This document shows positions 62,213-64,000 of a stretch of DNA of 64,000 bases, one piece after another. The notes beneath the pieces were generated by a model. The model was given only the letters and a program-made list of their open reading frames with translations. It was not told the origin of the DNA and ran no database searches. Origin of the DNA: Acetobacter lambici (GTDB lineage: Bacteria; Pseudomonadota; Alphaproteobacteria; Acetobacterales; Acetobacteraceae); the NCBI RefSeq assembly GCF_011516885.1, contig NZ_WOTD01000009.1:35840-99839 (forward strand), in the 5' to 3' direction. Every line of letters begins with the position of its first letter. Position 1 is the first letter of the stretch. Made by a program: the position numbers and the translations under genes.

Positions 62213-63679
62213 ATGCCCCATTCCTCCATCCGGCAGGGTTATGCAACGCTGCCTCCCCGTTTTTATGCCCGTACGCAGCCCACTCCGGTTGCCACGCCCC
62301 GGCTGATTGCGCTGAACAGACCGCTCGCTGCTGAACTGGGGCTGGATGTGGGCTGGCTGGCAGGGCCACAGGGGCTGGCCATGCTGGCGGGCAATCAGGT
62401 GCCACAGGGCATGGACCCGCTGGCCACGGTGTATGCGGGGCACCAGTTTGGCCATTTTTCTCCCCAACTGGGTGATGGCCGCGCCCTGCTTTTGGGCGAT
62501 GTGACCGACCAGCACGGTCAGGTGCATGAAATCCAGCTCAAAGGCTCCGGCCCCACCCCGTATTCACGCAGTGGAGATGGACGGGCAGCCCTTGGCCCCG
62601 TCCTGCGCGAATATCTGCTGAGCGAGAGCATGGCAGCCCTTGGCATAGCCACCACCCGCGCTCTGGCGGCGGTGGAAACGGGCGAGCGCGTTTACCGTGA
62701 AACACCGTTGCCCGGCGCTATTGTGGCGCGTGTGGCGCGCAGCCATATCCGGGTTGGCACGTTCCAGTTTTTTGCCGCAGGGCAGGATGAGGCGGCGTTG
62801 CGCGCTCTGGCCGATTTTGCCATTGCCCGGCTTTACCCGCAGGCGGCTGTGGCGGAGCAGCCTTATGTTGCGCTCCTGCAGGGTGTTGTTGCGGCGCAGG
62901 CGGCACTTGTAGCCCGGTGGATGCTGGTTGGCTTTATTCATGGCGTGATGAACACCGACAACATGGCCATATCGGGTGAGACCATAGATTATGGTCCCTG
63001 CGCCTTTATGGACACATACAACCCCGCCACCGTGTTCAGCTTTATTGATAAGCGCGGCCGCTATGCCTACACCAACCAGCCCACCATAGCGCTGTGGAAC
63101 CTGACCCGCCTTGCCGAGGCCCTGCTGCCCCTGCTGGCGGAGGAGGACGATCAGGCCATTGCCATAGCCCAGCAGGTGCTGGCGGAGTTTCATCCCCATT
63201 TCCACACGACCTATTTTGCAGGCATGCGGGCCAAGCTGGGGCTGGTGGGCGAGGATGATGCGGACGAAGCCCTGTTCAAATCCCTGCTGGACCAGATGGA
63301 GGCGGAAAAGCTGGACATGACCAACACCTTCCGTGCCCTCAGCCACGCCGGGGTAGTGCGGGGGGATGTGCCCCCCACGGGTCTGCCTGCCAGTTTTGGC
63401 CCGTGGCTGGCCCAGTGGCGCGCGCGTGTGGTGCAGCAGGGGGGGGCGGACCATGTGGCCCGCGCCCACGCCATGCAGCAGGTCAACCCATGTTACATTC
63501 CGCGCAACCATAAAGTGGAGGCCATGATTCAGGCCGCCATAAAACGGCAGGATTACGCGCTGTTCGAGGAAATGCTGCGTGTGCTGGCAACCCCCTATGT
63601 GGAACAGCCAGATATGGAAGACTACGCAACACCCCCTCAACCCGACGAGGTCGTACCCTATACCTATTGCGGCACGTAA
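62213..63679 (+). CDS. selO: SelO (YdiU) pseudokinase, protein adenylyltransferase
   Basis: A 488-residue SelO-family protein with a kinase-like fold that transfers AMP to Ser, Thr and Tyr of target proteins, linked to redox defence. Typical segments are YAGHQFGHFSPQLGDGRALLLGD, QLKGSGPTPYSRSGDGRAALGPVLREYL, GVMNTDNMAISGETIDYGPCAFMD (the metal and catalytic Asp residues) and the tail YTYCGT. The C-terminal Cys stands where some homologues carry selenocysteine. AGGAGG lies 7 bases before the ATG. Confidence 0.93.
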   Translation: MPHSSIRQGYATLPPRFYARTQPTPVATPRLIALNRPLAAELGLDVGWLAGPQGLAMLAGNQVPQGMDPLATVYAGHQFGHFSPQLGDGRALLLGDVTDQHGQVHEIQLKGSGPTPYSRSGDGRAALGPVLREYLLSESMAALGIATTRALAAVETGERVYRETPLPGAIVARVARSHIRVGTFQFFAAGQDEAALRALADFAIARLYPQAAVAEQPYVALLQGVVAAQAALVARWMLVGFIHGVMNTDNMAISGETIDYGPCAFMDTYNPATVFSFIDKRGRYAYTNQPTIALWNLTRLAEALLPLLAEEDDQAIAIAQQVLAEFHPHFHTTYFAGMRAKLGLVGEDDADEALFKSLLDQMEAEKLDMTNTFRALSHAGVVRGDVPPTGLPASFGPWLAQWRARVVQQGGADHVARAHAMQQVNPCYIPRNHKVEAMIQAAIKRQDYALFEEMLRVLATPYVEQPDMEDYATPPQPDEVVPYTYCGT

Positions 63680-63890
63680 AATCCACGCTCGAAAGCGTGG
63701 TAAATAAAAACAGGGAAGGTCAAACGCCAAAGTATTTGGTTATGTGTGGAACAGGAGCGATAGTTCTCTAAAGATTTACCAAGAGTAAGAAACCCGGTGT
63801 AAATTAGGGGTGGCTAACCAGTTTTTTTGATGAGTTGGCTGTTTTTTTTGCTTTTTCTCTTCTGGTATTAGTATGGGTGGGTTAATATAA
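63680..63890. other. Intergenic region with a hairpin, before the IS element
   Basis: Just after selO there is a stem CCACGCT-CGAA-AGCGTGG at 63683-63700, without a clear U-run. The rest is AT-rich with T-runs near 63815-63850. No gene is seen. Confidence 0.5.
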
Positions 63891-64000
63891 GTGTCTGACC
63901 GAAAATGAGTTGAGTGATTTCAGTGGATTATGATTCATGGGTTTGCGATAACCTGATGAGATCAAGATGGCCTGGACTGAAATCACCCGCGCGCAGTATC
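63891..64000. mobile_element. Left end of an insertion sequence (IS5 family, IS1031-like), truncated by window edge
   Basis: The sequence from about GTGTCTGACCGAAAAT reads like the terminal repeat and leader of an IS5-type element, and an open frame starting at 63967 reads like a typical IS5 transposase. The outer boundary is approximate, because only one end is visible and the target duplication cannot be checked. Confidence 0.6.
63967..64000 (+). CDS. IS5-family transposase, 5' end only
   Basis: The visible part reads M-A-W-T-E-I-T-R-A-Q-Y, which is how many acetic-acid-bacterial IS5/IS1031 transposases begin. The ATG is preceded by a weak GAG ribosome site. The remainder lies beyond the window, so its length and integrity are unknown. 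Confidence 0.65.
   Translation, partial: MAWTEITRAQY

Noticed and set aside
62213..63679. SelO considered as a selenoprotein
   Set aside because: The C-terminal position is a normal TGC cysteine codon (YTYCGT) and no in-frame TGA precedes it.

Overview
The window reads as a chromosomal segment of an acetic acid bacterium (Acetobacteraceae, Alphaproteobacteria). This is inferred from the GC-rich codon use, the many periplasmic dehydrogenases paired with c-type cytochromes, the aldehyde-dehydrogenase-like molybdoenzyme with a triheme cytochrome, and an IS5-type transposase at the right edge. No plasmid, phage or CRISPR features were seen.

Left part (1-6.3 kb): the end of an AI-2E-family permease, an aspartate 4-decarboxylase, dps, gpsA, a bacterioferritin-associated ferredoxin with a possible Fur site, and a PACE-type efflux pump divergent from its likely LysR regulator. 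From 6.4 to 12.0 kb lies an aromatic/primary amine dehydrogenase cluster (aauB-E-D-A, cytochrome c, outer-membrane barrel, thioredoxin-like protein), with the tryptophan tryptophylquinone residues of the small subunit clearly readable. An aldo/keto reductase, a LysR regulator, an AldA-type aldehyde dehydrogenase and a three-subunit molybdenum aldehyde oxidoreductase follow (12-19.6 kb). They could handle the aldehydes the amine dehydrogenase makes.

The stretch from 19.6 to 25.9 kb holds small, mostly uncharacterised genes, one tRNA-Ala(CGC), a YggT protein, two lipoproteins and a DUF1275 protein. At 25.9-27.6 kb a Tat-exported flavoenzyme of the D-amino-acid-oxidase superfamily, with its domain order circularly permuted, sits in an operon with a cytochrome c.

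From 27.8 to 51 kb lies a large purine-catabolism locus. Guanine (GuaD), 8-oxoguanine (8-oxoguanine deaminase) and xanthine (XdhABC) all lead to urate. An FMO-like flavoprotein (possibly HpyO) is the only candidate for urate oxidation. UraH, UraD and PuuE then give allantoate. Allantoate amidohydrolase, a ureidoglycine aminotransferase, an HpxXYZ-type oxalurate amidase and an HpxW-like oxamate amidohydrolase would finish at oxalate, ammonia and glycine. A nucleobase permease and a TonB-dependent receptor supply transport candidates. The genes are tightly packed with 1-20 base overlaps.

The right part (51-64 kb) carries a C4-dicarboxylate carrier, a LOG-family protein, a phosphate transporter with a PPK2 polyphosphate kinase, a polA/SCO/acyltransferase operon, ilvE, selO and the left end of an IS element running off the window.
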